A stretch of DNA of 64,000 bases from Hirundichthys speculiger (Eukaryota; Chordata; Actinopteri; Beloniformes; Exocoetidae), in NCBI GenBank assembly GCA_018398805.1, contig JAGFBZ010000722.1, positions 124,001 through 188,000 of the forward strand, given 5' to 3'. Below, piece by piece: positions 42,326 through 55,900 of the stretch. Each line of letters starts with the position of its first letter. Position 1 is the first letter of the stretch. The notes beneath the pieces were generated by a model. It was not told the origin of the DNA, did not search any database, and was given only the letters and a program-made list of their open reading frames with translations. Both the position numbers and the translations under genes were made by a program.

Positions 42326-42420
42326 CTCAGCGCCGTCTTTCCTCTGGAAGCTCTCCCTCCTGCAGGGCTGGAGCACAATCTGCTGGGCTTGCACGCCGAG
42401 TCCGACTCATCTCCATAAAG
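42326..42420 (-). other. Possible 5'UTR exon of the ColQ-like gene
   Basis: A strong donor (CTGAG|GTAAGG) at 42325-42326 on the minus strand ends a GC-richer stretch. The exon at 35875-35965 starts with untranslated bases after a good acceptor, so an upstream non-coding exon is expected. The 5' border and promoter are not defined, and no TATA box is evident. Confidence 0.3.
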
Positions 42421-43044
42421 TGTGGAAATGCAACCACTGGCAGCGCTCAGCAGAAATAATCAGATAATTACTTAAACACGGAGCCAAAGAGAAGCTTGCT
42501 CATCAGACTTCGCTGTGGAGGCTGGAGCAGGGACGGGAGTCCGTGGAAGCTTCTGGCATATGATGTATTACCGTGGTAGGATTTAGCTGTTCAGGCTGCA
42601 GGGATCATTTAAACCCAAATGCTGCTCCACCTCAGACATTAAACATGAAACTGAGCTTTCCTGGTGCTTTTAGGACTAAATGAGATTTAGAGAGAAAAAA
42701 AAATGGCTACTGCGTTTGTTTGTTTGTTTTTTTTTCATTTAAATCTGTGATGTAAAAGTGCAGCCCAGGGTGTGTTGGTACACTCTGACATCACCGGTGG
42801 GCGGGGTCACAAGTGCAGCACGTTCCCATGACAAGATCAAGGCTTCGTCTTGATACCTGTCAGTTGGATGAAGCAACTTTAGCACGTATGAGCAAACACT
42901 AAATGCATATTTGTTACATTTGGGCCTCCAGCCAACATGATGGTCAGCAGACACTGCAGTGATGTCAGAGGGGGCGTGCATAAACATCCCAGAAGACACA
43001 CAATCAAACTACATACGGGGTAAGAAAAAAAAAAAAAAAAGTCC

Positions 43045-43679
43045 TTGAGTTTATCATCAGTTCTGTCTTTTATTTAAGTATTTAAAACCACAAAAAGGCT
43101 GCAGTCCAAACTGAACTACAGTCCATCTCATGACAATAAAAATGCAACAGGACATTTAAGTGACAGGATGTAAAAGCTGTCGAAACTAAGAAATACTACA
43201 AAATATACAATAGCACTGATGAGTTGTAAACAACCTAAAAAACAGGCACGTGGAAACAGGAAGTGATGCGTATGTACAAAGAGGATGAAGGTGGCGACAA
43301 CGTGTTTCGGTCAGTCCTCTGAAGGCTGAAGAAGAGACGGCGTTTGCGTTGAGACGAGGCTTTAAAAATCCTTCCGACACAGCGTGAAAGTGTGACTGTG
43401 CTTCCCTTTGAGTGTTTTTAAAAACGATCATCTATCCGGCAGCTCGAGCTACAAAAAGGAAGAAAACGAGCCGCAAGTTTTCATTTAAAAAGACAAAGAA
43501 GCTGAGAAAAGTCAGACACGCCCACATCCACATCCACAGTTAAAACCAGACATCTTTCATCCACACAGGCCTGCTGATAAAAAACTGACGGCTCTGATGA
43601 GTCTCTGTCGACAGATCTGCCTCCTCCATCTGCCTCCATCTGCCTGACAGATCTGCCTCCTCCGCCGGCTGAGGTATGT
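43045..43679 (-). other. rif1: rif1 3'UTR
   Basis: Follows the rif1 stop codon (TGA at 43680-43682, minus strand). It ends shortly after the AATAAA hexamer at 43069-43074. The exact cleavage point is inferred. Confidence 0.65.
43069..43074 (-). terminator. rif1: Poly(A) signal AATAAA for rif1
   Basis: TTTATT on the plus strand reads AATAAA on the minus strand, about 600 nt past the rif1 stop codon. It is the first good hexamer that I found after the stop. Confidence 0.55.
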
Positions 43680-43969
43680 TCAGTGATTGGCGTCTGCGCC
43701 GCAGAGACGCGTCTGCAGCTCCACCACCACGCGCCTCATGGCGTCTCCCAGCTGCTCGTGCATCTGCACCAGCTGCTGCGGCGAGCAGTGGCCTAGTTCA
43801 GGCGGCGTCACCCGGCAGGTCAGGGCCTCCACCGCCAACGGCAGGTCGTCGGGGAGCGCCGCTCTCGTGGGGCTCCGATCTCCGAGCGTCCTGTCGGGGG
43901 TCAGCGCAGCGGGGGCGCCCTGCTCGGGTTTCACAGTTGCAGGAGACGGCTCGTCCACCAGCTCTGTGG
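43680..43969 (-). CDS. rif1: rif1 last exon: C-terminal region
   Basis: Enters in phase 1 after CTTCTGCAG and ends at TGA 43680-43682. Contains [20 protein letters not shown] then VELQTRL, matching the FEMHEKL..M...VIKNLQSRW end of human RIF1, a region linked to oligomerisation and BLM contact. Confidence 0.93.
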
Positions 43970-46900
43970 CTGCAGAAGCAAAGAAGATCAATTTAGATTA
44001 GGCTTTCTCAACGGGGGCGTTCTGGACCTTTAGGGGGGCGCTGGAAACGTCAGGGCTGAGAGGGGGGGCGCTCAGGCACAAATGAGGGGCGCCACGCCTT
44101 GAGAACTCTATTTTAAACTTCCACAGGTTTCCCAAAGTTTTTTTTTTTTTTTTTTTTTAATAAATAGTGCAAATCTATTTAATTTTCAATAAAATGTTGT
44201 GCTCAATGACCCGGTAAAATCTCCTTTTCTCTCTACGTCACAATCAGACGAGCCGAGCGGGATCAGTCGCCATAGTAACACCTGTAAACACACAGCAACA
44301 GAGAAACCCCTTCCCAACACATTTCGCAGGCTTCATTCAACAACCAATAAAAACATACACAATTAAGACTACGTAGGGATGCACGATAATTATCTTGATA
44401 ACAGGAAATTATGTCGTCATTTTGATAAGTCCAACATCATGACAAACAGCCCCAATAACGTTTATACTTTTGTCAACACGGCAGTGCCTCGCTCCCACCG
44501 AGACCCGAATAACCGGCAGTGAATGTTATGTTCAAGTGACGTCGGCATAATCAGAAAAATGGTTTCTCAATGAGGAAAATCAAGAATACCCCCTCATGCC
44601 AGAAAACAACTTGTTAACTCGGTCATGATTTTGGTAGTTGCTGACTTTAATTGATATTTTCCCACGTTACACATAAAAAACAGAAAAAATAGAAAAGGCT
44701 GAAAGAACGACTAGCAAACGAGGGAATGGAGGAATTAACGTTACGCCTTAAATGCAGCATGCAGCACAGCGTGCTGATGAAAACAAACAACATGGCAGCG
44801 ATCTGATGGAACTTCTTTAAAGTTTCTGAAAAAGATAGTTCGCTGGTTATTTGTGACAAATGCTCCAAGCAAATACCACGAGGAGGGAAAAATAGCACAA
44901 GCTTTAATACGTCAAGCCCGATCAGCTGTCTGAAATGTAACCATCGCTTTGGAAAGTTTGGAAATCGCGCTAATGTGAGCTAACGTGAGCTAGTGCTAAC
45001 GTTAGCAATCCAGCAACAGAGAATTCACCAGGACACATTGGCGAGGCTTTTGAAAAATCCAAGAAATTTGCCAAAGATGACCCACAGGCAAAGGTGAAAT
45101 GGTTAGAGGGTATAAATGTTTGAATCTAACTTGTGTCAGTACATTAATTATGATGCATGTATTTCCATCAGTTCAAATAGCCTTTATTTTTCTATATCAG
45201 TAAGTAATGAACCTTATTTAAGTTGATGTGAGATATTAAATAGGTTTGTTTGATAGCTTTACAAAAATACTTGAGAGGCTTGCCAATAGTTTTTTGTTGG
45301 AAAAAAATAAATATCTGTTCATTTAAAGAGTCAAAACTGTTTTTCGGTCCCAGTGCAACTACAGTATTATATAGTATTTCCACTATTTCCATTTCCACAA
45401 ATTAAAATCCATGCCTACACACACACGGGCACGGGGGGGGGTTAAGAGCATCATGGTGGCTGAGGGGGGCGTTTGTTCAAAAAAGGTCGAGAACCACTGA
45501 TTTAGATCAATGTGAAGAAGTTCAGAGTTGGACCCGCTTAAAGGCTACACGAAGCCCGTTTACCCACCGAGCATCTCTCCTGAGATCTTCTCCTCGTCGT
45601 CCATGTTTGGAGGAGGCTCAGTCTCTTCCAGCTCAGAGGTCATCATCTCAGTTTCATCGAAACTTTTCAGCTCGTCTCCTCCTCGCCCTTTACGCTGCAG
45701 GATCACAGCGGAGACGTTAGATCACTCACTCCAACGAGCTGAACTTTCACCCGCGTCTTGTTCTACACGTTACCTGCTGCTCGTAGATCTTCAGCGCCTT
45801 CTTCACATTGGACACCTTTGGCGAGCGAATGGGCAGAGTCTTGATCTCGCTGGGAGTCAGAGCGCTGAGGTCGCCGACCGTTTTGATGTTTCTGGCGCGA
45901 ACGAGCTTTCCGAATCCCCGGGACCTGCGAGGCCGATCAGAACAGATTGGGCCGGGTAAAGACACTTAAGTTCACTTCAGCGTCAAACGGAGTTAGAAGC
46001 TTCTGAAAGGTGTGCCGTTCTCACCACATGGTGGGGAGGAAATCTGAGGCACCACAGCCTCCACAGGTGCAGAGCAGCCAACCAGGGCGGGGTAAATGCA
46101 GTCCTTGGAGACAGCCCGAGGCTCCTGGCTCATCTCAGAAATCTGGAAAAACCCAAAATATCAGGGGTCATTTCATTCACTGGCTCCACCAGACGTGAAC
46201 CAGATGACATACTCTCAACCTGCAATAAATCAACATTTCCGTTGGAAATGTCCATCACAGTAGAGGTGTTCCCAAGACAAATCAAATCTACTTTCACTCC
46301 TGCCTGCGGTATCAAACACATGATGGTCTTCCCTATCAAAGCTCAGTCATGACACCAGTAATCTCTCTTGGCTTGTTTGACTTCCCTGAAACATCTCGTT
46401 CAAAGAAAACAACATACCAGACACTTCTTGGAGCTCTTATAAGTTGGACTGTGCAGGGTTCTGGGACTCATATTCAACAAGGCCTTTGTTGGAGTTGTGA
46501 CGAGCTGGAATAAGAGGCAGAGGAATGTCAGAGGACCTGCCTGGTTCAGGTGGAAGTGAACACCGGTGGCTTCACGCATACCTTTGGTTGGGGGATGGTG
46601 CCGACTTTGGACCTCCTGGGGGAGCTGGTTCTGAGAGCCGGGCTGCGGCGATCGATGTCATCTGCCATCTCCTGTTGTTGAATTGGATTCGCAAAGGACA
46701 CGCGCCGGGACTGAAATGAAAGAAAACCAAGTTACAAATGGACAGGAGGCAAAAATCTTTCTCGCAGATTTGGAGTTGGGACAACACGTCCCTTACCTTG
46801 ACAAGCGGTGAGGTGTTTTCCACCTCCAGTGGCCTCTTCTGGCCTTTCTTCAGGATACTGGTTGAGGGTGAAGCTGAAGGAGACCAAGTTCCTCGGGTGC

Positions 46901-49900
46901 GTCCATCGGTGGGGCTTTGACCGACATCTGGACCCATTACGGTCTCCAGGTCCTTCTGCTTCATCGGAGAACCCTGGGTCGTAGGTTCTGAGGACAATTC
47001 ATGTGAACGTTCAGTGCTGGCAGCCTCTGCTCCGTTGTCATCCTCCATCATCATAGTTCTACTGTCTTTATTGTTCTCCTGTAGAGGTGCAACGTCGCCC
47101 TCAGCACCGGCCTCAGGAGGCTGGTTTGAGGCAGACTGGTCCTCCTCCTCCTCCGTAAAGTCTGCACATGATATCTGGTTTTGTGGATGTTCCTCCTGAG
47201 ATCCACCCTCCTCTGGAACAGCTGCAGGTTCTTGGTGCTCTGAATCTGATCCCAGCAGCTGCTCTTCAGCAACTCCCTCCACGGTTTCAGATGCTTCATT
47301 CTTGTCTTCTGATGACTTCGAGATCTGCAGTTTCTCTGGCGTCTCCACAGGGGGCGACAGAGCCTCAGCAGCAGACAAACTAGGGTCCAACACTTGTTTG
47401 CTGCCAAGCTCAACAGATTCATTCATCGCCATGTCTTGAGAGGATGCATCTTTATCATTTGTTTGAGAATCTCTCTGGTTGGTGTTGCAGGGTGGCTCAC
47501 TGCTCTGGGTGGTGGCATCAGTGATGGGCTCCTTCAGAGCAACCGTTTCTGAGGTAACGACAGTACGAGTCTCCGTCTCCTTTGGTGACTCTTCCTTTCT
47601 TTGCTCTTCAACGTTTCCTGCAACCTGCTGCAACTCCTGAAAGTCTTGTGTTTCTGATGATTCCTCAATGTCTGGTTTTGCTTCTAAACCGTGGATATCG
47701 ATCGTTTGAGAATCATCAACCTTCTCTACGTCAGCTTGGCTATCCTTAGGCTCAAGGGTAAGGGGACTTTGCAAAGATGCTCGAGGCTTCCTCCCTTTTC
47801 TTTTGGGAAGAAGGGATTTCTCTTGGACCTCTGAGGTTTCTGACTCTGAAGACTCCAAGCCATCTGCTAAAGCCTGGGAAGATCTCCGTCTTGAATATCT
47901 GCCCCTGCCTTGGGAGGACTCAGATTGAGATCCATCTAATGTCTGAGAACTCTTAGGGGTTGACCTAGGACCAGATTTTGTCGTACCCTCTTGTGCCTTG
48001 CTCCTTCTGGTCCTACCATGAATTCCAGCCTCAACAGGTGTTGATGTCTGAGACCTTCTCCGTGGTCCTATAAAATCCGTATTGTCACCCTTGTCCTCTG
48101 CTTCCTCAGGTATCGTCTTGACTCGTCGGGACCGGCGTTTAGTCTGACTATCAGAAGATGGAGATATGGTTTGAGAGTCCTCTTGGCTAAGGTTGTCATC
48201 CATCATTTCCATGGGGGTGTGATCTTCTTTGATCTTCTCGTCACTCTCCAGCTTGTTTGTTGTTTCATCTTTAGGCTTTTTAGTTGGACTAGATCTCACT
48301 ATCTGAGAAGCTTCTTTTTTTATGGACTGGCTTTTAGTTTGAGATGAAGAGGTCAAGATGATTTCAGACTCTTCCTGGGGCTTCTCAACTTTTGTGTCTT
48401 CTTCTGACCGAATCTCTTTAAGCTTGCTGTCCGATTGCAGGGAAGCCATGACGGTCTGGGAGCCTGTCTTTGAACCATCATCCTTGATCTCCATTTTTGG
48501 AGAGGCAGTCACAGTCTGGGAGTCCGTCTTTGAACTAGCCTCTTTGCTCTCGGTTTGTGGAGAGGCCGTCACAGTCTGGGAGTCCGTCTTTGAACCATCG
48601 TCTTTGCTCTCAGTTTGTGGAGAGGCCGTCACAGTCTGGGAGTCCGTCTTTGAACCATCGTCTTTGCTCTCAGTTTGTGGAGAGGCCGTCACAGTCTGAG
48701 AGTCCGTCTTTGAACCAGCGTCTTTGCTCTCGGTTTGTGGAGAGACCATGACAGTCTGGGAGTCCATCTTTGACTCATCGCCTTTGCACTCCATTTGTGG
48801 AGAGACCATGACAGTCTGGGAGTCCATCTTTGACTCATCGCCTTTGCACTCCATTTGTGGAGAAGCCATGACAGACTGGGAGTCCATCTGGGAGTCCGTC
48901 TGGGACTCATCACCTTTGTCGGCCAGATCTACAGAATCATCTTGGCTGCTTTCCTCTTTGGGCGTTCCAGCCTTCACATTGAACAAGAAAGATCTTTTCC
49001 TTCGCTTCCGACCACGCTTCCGACCGGGCGACTGGCTTTCATGATCAGAACTCACATCTGATTTAATGTCAGTCTGGCTGGACTCAAGCTGACTTGAGTT
49101 CAGCTGAGTCGAGGTTGTTGCGCTTCTCTTTTTGTGCTCACCGAGAAAGACCCCCGGGCTGCTGTAGAGTCTGACCTTCTTGCGTGGCCTGCCCGGTGAG
49201 TTGGTTTGGCTGGACTCGTTCGAGCCTCCCTGAGACCTAGTTCGTAGCCTGCCACTGTTCTCCTCAGCAGCCTGCTTACTCCTCGTGTTCGGTCGAGCTT
49301 GTATCGTCTTGGGCGATTCACTGCTGGCCTCCTCTCCAGAAACATCTCTTTTTGACATGGGTGTATTTTGCCTCCCGTTCATCCGGATCCTCTCCAGGGA
49401 GCTGCGGTCTGGCTCGTTGGCGTCCAGACCGCCTGGGATGGTCTGGAGAAAGCTGAGATGACTGAGAATCATCCAGTGTTGGTTCAAATTCTTCCTCCTG
49501 ACTTGAGGGTTTCATTTCCTCTTCTGCCATGTTGTCCTCCATTTCAGTCTGTGTATCAGGAATCACATCCTCGTCCTCCACTGAGTCACTTTGTAGTCTC
49601 TCAATCAGCCTTACAGGCTCGGTATTAGTCCTGGAGTCTTTAGGCCTTCGAGGAGACTCTGGGGCATCGCTTGGAGCGATAACTTTTTCCATCTGAACAG
49701 AATCCTGAGAGTTTGGACCTGTGGAAATCTGGGTGGCCTCAGAGGGGGGTGTTTGACTAATGTTGGAGTGTTTTTGACTGCTGGAGGTCTTTTCCAGAGG
49801 ACCTGTGAATGAGGACACGCTGCTGGGGCTGGCGGGCTTTCCCTCAGCGTATTTCTCCAGAGTGATGAACGACTGGCGCCGGCTGTTCTGTTTCTGTGGA

Positions 49901-52900
49901 GTCCCAGAAACCAAATCTGAAGTGTTGGAGGTGTTGGGACTCGTGTCATCTTTTGAACCCATATCCACATCTTCTGCCTTCGTGTCAGTATTTTTATCAT
50001 CCTCCATAGAAACATCCGCTGAGTCCGGGATGATCTCCTGCGGACGGTCTTCTGTCATCTTTTCTTGAGGGCTGGCATAGTCTTGAGTCTCTTTGTTCAG
50101 AACTTCATTGTCCATTTCTTCATCTTTCTGAATAACCTGAAAGAAACCAGGAACTAAATTATGTCTTCACCTGCAGAAACAGCAGAGGTAAAGTCATACT
50201 TTCTGGGAAGCCTGAAACATCCTGTGACAAAAGTCACAGCCTTTATTAATGTTTTTTTTTTGTGACTGTGTGAGAAACATGACTAAAAGAAAAATCCAAT
50301 CATCACCACTGCCAGGCCTGACAGTGTCTATGTGGCACCTCTGCTGAAACGCTGTTTTTGGTTTTGGCCAAATGTGGTGCTGGGCATGAAGGTCAAACAA
50401 CTCCATTTCTGCCCAAAAGTCTTTTGCAAACCTCAGCTGTAATCTTACGTTTCTTTTGGACATCCTTGTACAGTCTATGCTTTCATGACGTAATATTAAT
50501 TAAATAATAAAAAGGCTCTGAGATGCAGTTCTTGAGTTGTATTTGTATTCTGTCGACCACTGCTGATGTCTTTCCTTCTTGGCATTTTGTTAACACACAC
50601 CTGAATGCTCCTGACAAGCAGGACAACACAACTTTTATTTTTTTTTTGGTGATATTCTTTTTGTTTCCATTTTGTTAAAGGTGGGGTGGGTGTTGTTTTT
50701 TTGCAACACTTTTTACAATATTGCCTGAAAACCTTTTCACATTTCCATTGCACCCACTGAAATAAAATGTTTGCAAAAAAAACTAAACATTTTGGTCCAG
50801 TCTAGAAGGTATAATCAGAGAAAAACTCTGACCAATCAAAAAAGTGATCATCACTATTTTGATTGGCTGCCTAATACGTCCATCAAATATCACCCCTCGC
50901 TCCCTCCCTCCCTATGGTTCATGCAGTCGTGAATCATGTGAAGGCGTGGTTTCGAGGGGTGAGCTGAAGAGGAGGAGGCGGAGCCTTTGGGAGGAGGGAG
51001 GGAGTGTATATTTTCAAAATCTCACTTGAGTTGGATTGCTGGAACCGTTTTTCAAACAACACCTACTCCACCTTTAAATAATGGCATATTGGGGAAAAAT
51101 AAATTAATTAATACAATTAAAATTAAATAAAATAACAGAGCAGACCAGCAGTCTTTTTCTGATTGGTGGAAGACTGTGCCCTTCATTACCTCATCGGGAG
51201 CCTCGTTGGCAACGGCGTCCACTTGTTCTGTTGACGTCTTGTCCCTATGAAGAAAAAGAAAAAAAGATTTTTCCTCCCAAATACAGAGAGACTTGAGCTC
51301 AAGTTGCACAGGACGGCAAAAACAGAAGCGCCGCGCCAGCCGGTTTAAATCGCCGCCATTCTTCTCCTCCAGAGATACGCCTCGGGTCTGTTTTGGCGCT
51401 TGCCTGCTGGTAGACCACATCAGTTCACACGGCACATCGAGTTGGCAGGAAGTCAGACATGAAAATGGGACTCTAGTGAAATTTCAAAATAAAGCGCCAC
51501 CAGCAGGCTCCAACTCGTACATCGACATTACGTTAACCTGCAGACTGTGTTTAAACAATTCAGAGGGTTTTAGAAGAGATTTGAACCACGTACGAGTAAA
51601 GGCTCCGTCTAATAAATACATTTTATTTTACAGCACTCAGCCTTTTTAAATGTTTCCTTAAGAACACACAACGGTCACGTGACCATCGGCTCCAGGTCAC
51701 TTCCTGTGGGACTTGAGGTGGCGCCACAGCCGCCTTAAAACTGGAGCGCAACGCTTTCCGCGTCCTGCGGGACTCTGGGTTATGCATTTCAGACGAGGTA
51801 ACTTACGACGAGTCGTCCTGACTCTGGGTGTACTGGGAGAAAATCGTCGTGTCCAGAGAAGCGTCGAGGTTGTTGTACATGGCAGGAATGTCAACCCTGC
51901 GTCACCAAAAACATCAGCGTTATTCAGCTGAAGGTGCCCACACCTTTCAGGACAGCAGAGTCTAAGACATTTCTGACCTTTTGGTTCTTTTGACCTCTTT
52001 CTGGTGCTCAGTCAGAACGCGCTCCTTCGTCTCAGGAGGGATGAAGACGAAGTCGATGGAGGCCTCTTCCTCCAGAAGGTTCCTGCGGGGAGGTTTGGGA
52101 GAACCGAAGTCCAGCTTTGTCTGCAGAGAGAAGCGAATCAATACATCAGGAGTTCAGCAGTAATTATTTTGGCCATTAGCTCTTTATTCCCCAAAGGGAG
52201 CATTTTATTATCATTATCCTTATTATTTCATGGTTCTTCTGTAGAAGTAGCCAATCGGTTGTGATCAACATGTTCACTGTGTAGAATATGAGTAAATGCT
52301 GCTTCACAGGGCTTAAAGTAAAAAAAAAATCCTGAGCCTGAACTTTTTTCCGGGGGTGCAGTGGATCCAATGCATACACATTTTAGTCAATTTGGTAAAC
52401 AACTTTTTAGCTTTGTGCTTGGTAATGTACAAGATGACCTTCAATTTAAATTTTAGAAATTATTTAGAAATTTTTAGAAAGTAAAGGTTAGTGAAAACAT
52501 GTGAAACTCTGTCAAGCCAATTGATCTGATTCATTTAACAACCATTTAATTCAGTAAAGGGCAATTTGTACAAAAAAAAAAAAAAAAAACTTTTCTATCA
52601 TTTTTGTTCAAAACAATGGTAAATTAAGTTATAGGAAACACATTCCATTTGGTCTTGACTCCTCTCCTCTTTACCATATTTGCAGAGGCAATTATGTTAT
52701 TCCTCTGGATGCATCATCATCAAAAAAGTGAACCATTACATTCAGTATTTTTCCATGTTTTGGGTGGTTGCTTCATTAACATTCAGAGAAAACATCCATC
52801 CTTTGAGCTGATCAGGAAAGACAAGTTTAGTTGTATAGCACATTTTGTGTACAAGACAATTCAAGGTGCTTTACATAAAACACGGATGTTTCTTGAACTC

Positions 52901-55900
52901 TGGTGCTATGTCATGTGTGTTCATATAACTGGCCTGCTGACTGGAAACGGGCAGTTTTTTAAAGCGTTTTTATCAACGACTACTTTTTACACAGATGTAC
53001 GAGCGGTTGAGCGATTGTAAATGATAAATTATGTTCCACAATAAAAGAGCACAAACGTATTTTCAAGTCACAAATAGATGGGGCGCTACGTCCGCTAAGT
53101 CCCGGTTAACGGCTTGTGTGTTGGAGCGTGCGGACTGCTGCTTTATGGCCGGCGACTCCTTTGTGACGGTGAAGAGCTTTTTTTTTTTTTTTTTGCCGCT
53201 AGTTGCATAGACTAGCTTCTTGGAGCACAACATTCAAAAACAGGTACCAGGCTCCTTTAGCTTCTGGTACCCAAACGGCTAACCGTCTCCACCCGTCTCC
53301 TCTATCTATGCCCAGCACCACTTGTTGCCTCCATTCAAACATCATCTCTGATGCTGCGTTCAATACCACTCAGAGATAACGTGTTTGTGTGTGTTTTTTT
53401 CCTGAATTATAGTCAAATGCGGAGATCCGGCACAGTGCCGGAATACTTTAAGCCCTGTGCTTCAGGAGGAGCAGAACATCACCAGTTTTTAACTTCAAAG
53501 GTCCTGATGCTCAACATGGTCCTAAACTCACAGAAACTGGCCTGGAGATCTTCGGGGAGCTCTTGTCCTTGAGCTCGGCAGCTTTTCCCAGCAGCGACTC
53601 TCTCATCCCAGCAGAGGAGATGGGCATCCCGCTGAGCTTCGCCTCCAGCTGTGAACTCTCGCTCTGCAACAGGGACGACAGAAGGCTGAATGAAGCCAGG
53701 CCTGCAGCGCGACGGTACAACCAGCTTCATCTACAACCACCCACCGACTCCTGTCCGCTGAGGTCGCCGGGGCCGCTGACCACCTCGAAGCCGGGTAGGA
53801 TGATGGGAGTCGTGTGCTTCACCTGACTCAGTACCGGCCTGTGTGAGGCAAATGGCAAGACTGAAGCCGCGAACTCACAATCTCACGCCAGTTTCTGTCA
53901 GAAAAACGCCAACTCTGCAGCGACGTGAACACTACAGCAGTTTCCAGACTGATCACCTGATCTCCTCTGGGTACGTCAGGCTGACGGCGTTGGCGAAGGT
54001 GGCGTTCCAGAACTGCGTGACCGAAGCGCGCAGGTGCTTGTTCTTGTGAGGGAGCAGCACGCGAAGCAGCGGCGACAGCAGAGCCAGCAGCTCGTCGTCG
54101 TAGGCCATCGAGGAGCGCGTCTGCAGGCAGCTGAGAACTTCACAGAGAAGCTTCTCCAGCTGCAGGCGAAAAAAACAGCCGCTGCGTTAAAAATGTCAGA
54201 GGCAGGAACGTTAAAATCGGTGCGCGTCTCCGTGCGAGAGGCCAACCTTCCCCAGGAGATGCAAGGAGAACTTGGGAGGCTCGCTGGCAGCCTGCTCGTA
54301 GAACAGCGTGAGAGGCTGAAGCAGAGGCGTCAGGGCCTCCTGGATGGCGTTGGCGAGCATCAGGTTGGTGAAGAGAGTCGACAGGATGAAGACCAGCGCT
54401 GAGCCCGTTACCTCGTTAAATCCCTCGGGGGCCTCCAGGTAGACCGGCAGACACCGCACCAGCAGGGACTGGAACGTGGACAGGTTCCCCAGCGCTTTGT
54501 TCCGCTTCCGGGCCCAGTTCACCGGAGTGTGAGGAGCTGGAGGGCACCAAGCACATTTTTTATTCATAAAAGGGGAATTCTGTGGAGATTTGGCGGGTTT
54601 TGTGTGAAGTTCATGTGAGCTCTTACACTTCAGTTTCTGTTGAAAGTGAGGCGTGTACGGAGAGAAGTCCATGCTCTCCACCATGACGTGCAGGAAACTG
54701 GAAACGGTGGTCAGCGTCGAGGGGACCTGCAGGATCGGAGCATCGATGCACGTTTTCAAAAAGCGCTTCAAAGCGTGATCGTGGACTTGTGACAGCCAGC
54801 GCGTCAACACCTCGGCTCTCCTGCACTCACCGCCAACGCCTCGTCATCAACCGCCGCCGTCATCTTCACGCAGAGCTCCTCGCAGCAGATGTTCTCCTCT
54901 GCCGTTACCACGAGCGCCGAGCAACGAGCGAACACCCTGTACAGCTTGGACCAGGACGATAGCATGGACTTCTGGGCCGCCTGAAACAAACGATCAGGAA
55001 CGGGTCATTCCCTTCAGGACCAACGCAGACTGCTGGATCTGTGATGGCCATCAGTGAGGAGAAACGGACCTGTGGGAGCGGAGGGCCACGGAGGAGGTGC
55101 GTAACGGGGAACATCAAAGCCGAGTACATGGCGCTGAAGTTGTGCTCCAGAGCGTCACCTTGGTTGACTTCGTTAGACTGTAGAATGAAAAAAAAAAATA
55201 AAGAGGGAGTTGAAAATATATATTTGATTTAACTGCGTGAAGAGCAGACTTACTATGGTTCTGAAGCATATACCACTTCTGACCACGTGGGGGCAGCACA
55301 TCACAAGAACATTCATGCATCAGCCCCTGGTGTTCTACTTCTTCATCTATTTAGTAGCCAATCAAAATGCATTAATTAATGCAACCCAGCGCATCTTATC
55401 CCCGACCATGACCTGGACCACATTCTTCTTCTTCACCGTTTTTTTTTTTTGGCACACGTAAACGCTACAACACAGCGGTTTATTTTGCGAGGGCGCACGT
55501 CTACATCCACACGCGCCTCCACGTCAGTCCCACTGGATTCAAGGGGACTCAGCTTCGTACAGTCTGCTCTTACGGTTCTTGCCGTCGTACCCAAGATTAA
55601 GCAAACACAACCTGTACGGATGAGACGTTATAATCTTGTGCGACTGCAGAAACTGGACAGTGTTCAGCTGCCATCGTCCAGGACGATCCAGGACGACAGC
55701 AGTGATGCAGCATCTGCTGGAACAAAGCTTTCTGCAGGCCCTCATGTCTTCCTTTTTCCATTTGGGTTTGTTTTGTTTTAATGGTCACACCATAACCTGT
55801 GCAGCTGTGATGTCATCGTCCATATTTCCACCCAACTTCACACAGAGTGATGCAGCTTCATGTTCACAAGCCTGCGTTTAGTGGAGTAACAGCTCTTTAC

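Noticed and set aside
54737..54830. Continuous coding between rif1 exons 54831-54980 and 54627-54726 ([17 protein letters not shown])
   Set aside because: Open frame in a 104-base gap, but GTGAGT and CTGCAG borders with phase 0 define an intron, and the human protein has no counterpart to the extra residues.
54818..54831. Frameshift in rif1 near GTGAGTGCAGG
   Set aside because: First looked like a 10-nt intron or indel. The real acceptor at 54727-54732 joins in phase and restores the human-like order.
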